A stretch of 64,000 bases of DNA from an uncultured Eubacteriales bacterium (GTDB lineage Bacteria > Bacillota > Clostridia > Monoglobales > Monoglobaceae), in NCBI GenBank assembly GCA_958352815.1, contig CATWQA010000005.1, positions 20,431-84,430 of the forward strand. The letters run 5' to 3'. Below, in pieces: positions 63,913 to 64,000 of this stretch (position 1 is its first letter; every line of letters begins with the position of its first letter). The position numbers were made by a program, and so were the translations under genes. A model generated the notes under the pieces. That model searched no databases. It saw only the letters and a program-made list of their open reading frames with translations, and was not told where the DNA came from.

Positions 63913-64000
63913 CTGTTTTAGTTTTTATTTGCCCGATAAATTGGTATTTTATAATTTCTTTTTCATACAAATAGAATCGGGCATATCTTTATATTGACCA

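Overview
The window reads as chromosome of an anaerobic, endospore-forming Clostridia-type Firmicute. The evidence is a SpoIIID regulator behind a sigma-E-like promoter, [FeFe]-hydrogenase maturases HydE and HydF, reverse rubrerythrin with PerR, a class III fructose-bisphosphatase, a bacterial V/A-type ATPase, strong AGGAGG ribosome-binding sites and SLH-anchored surface proteins. A secreted CE12-like pectin esterase with SLH-like modules would suit a pectin-degrading relative of Monoglobus, but that is inference only.

Positions 1-24,050 are mobile DNA. The left edge holds the 5' part of an IS200/IS605-type tnpA. Next, all on the minus strand, comes the integrase-proximal part of an integrative and conjugative element (ICE). 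In transcription order it carries a tyrosine integrase, a winged-helix Cys-rich protein, an ArpU/sigma-4-like regulator, then a type IV secretion operon (VirB2-like, a VirB6-like protein with a repeat tail, NlpC/P60-3D hydrolase, PrgI, VirB4, three accessory genes, a winged-helix protein, VirD4). It ends with an S1-domain RNA-binding protein, two small genes and a 1838-residue SLH adhesin. The transfer operon starts from a clear promoter that has three 11-bp-spaced TGGCA repeats upstream and a terminator-like hairpin in its leader. No relaxase and no left end are visible, so the element probably continues beyond position 1.

Positions 24,188-50,459 are core chromosome: rubrerythrin-perR, citrate synthase and spoIIID (minus strand); the nine-gene ntpFIKECGABD ATPase operon, class III FBPase and the SLH esterase (plus); an amidase (minus); hydF-hydE (plus); rpmB (minus); then a YgiQ-type radical SAM gene that looks leaderless, folD, a MATE exporter and two acetyltransferases. 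The proteolipid keeps the Na+ ligand set known from Enterococcus hirae NtpK.

Positions 50,600-64,000 mix decay with peptide-defence modules: a 5'-truncated aldo/keto reductase, an ECF sigma factor with a membrane partner, a 253-bp MITE-like element with perfect 17-bp inverted ends, a LanFEG/CprABC-like exporter with divergent two-component genes, and a second two-component system followed by an FtsX-family ABC exporter. After these come a LysR remnant, a small membrane protein, and the fused remains of a large serine recombinase and a MobA/MobL relaxase, marking a dead mobilizable element. No tRNA, rRNA or CRISPR array was recognised.
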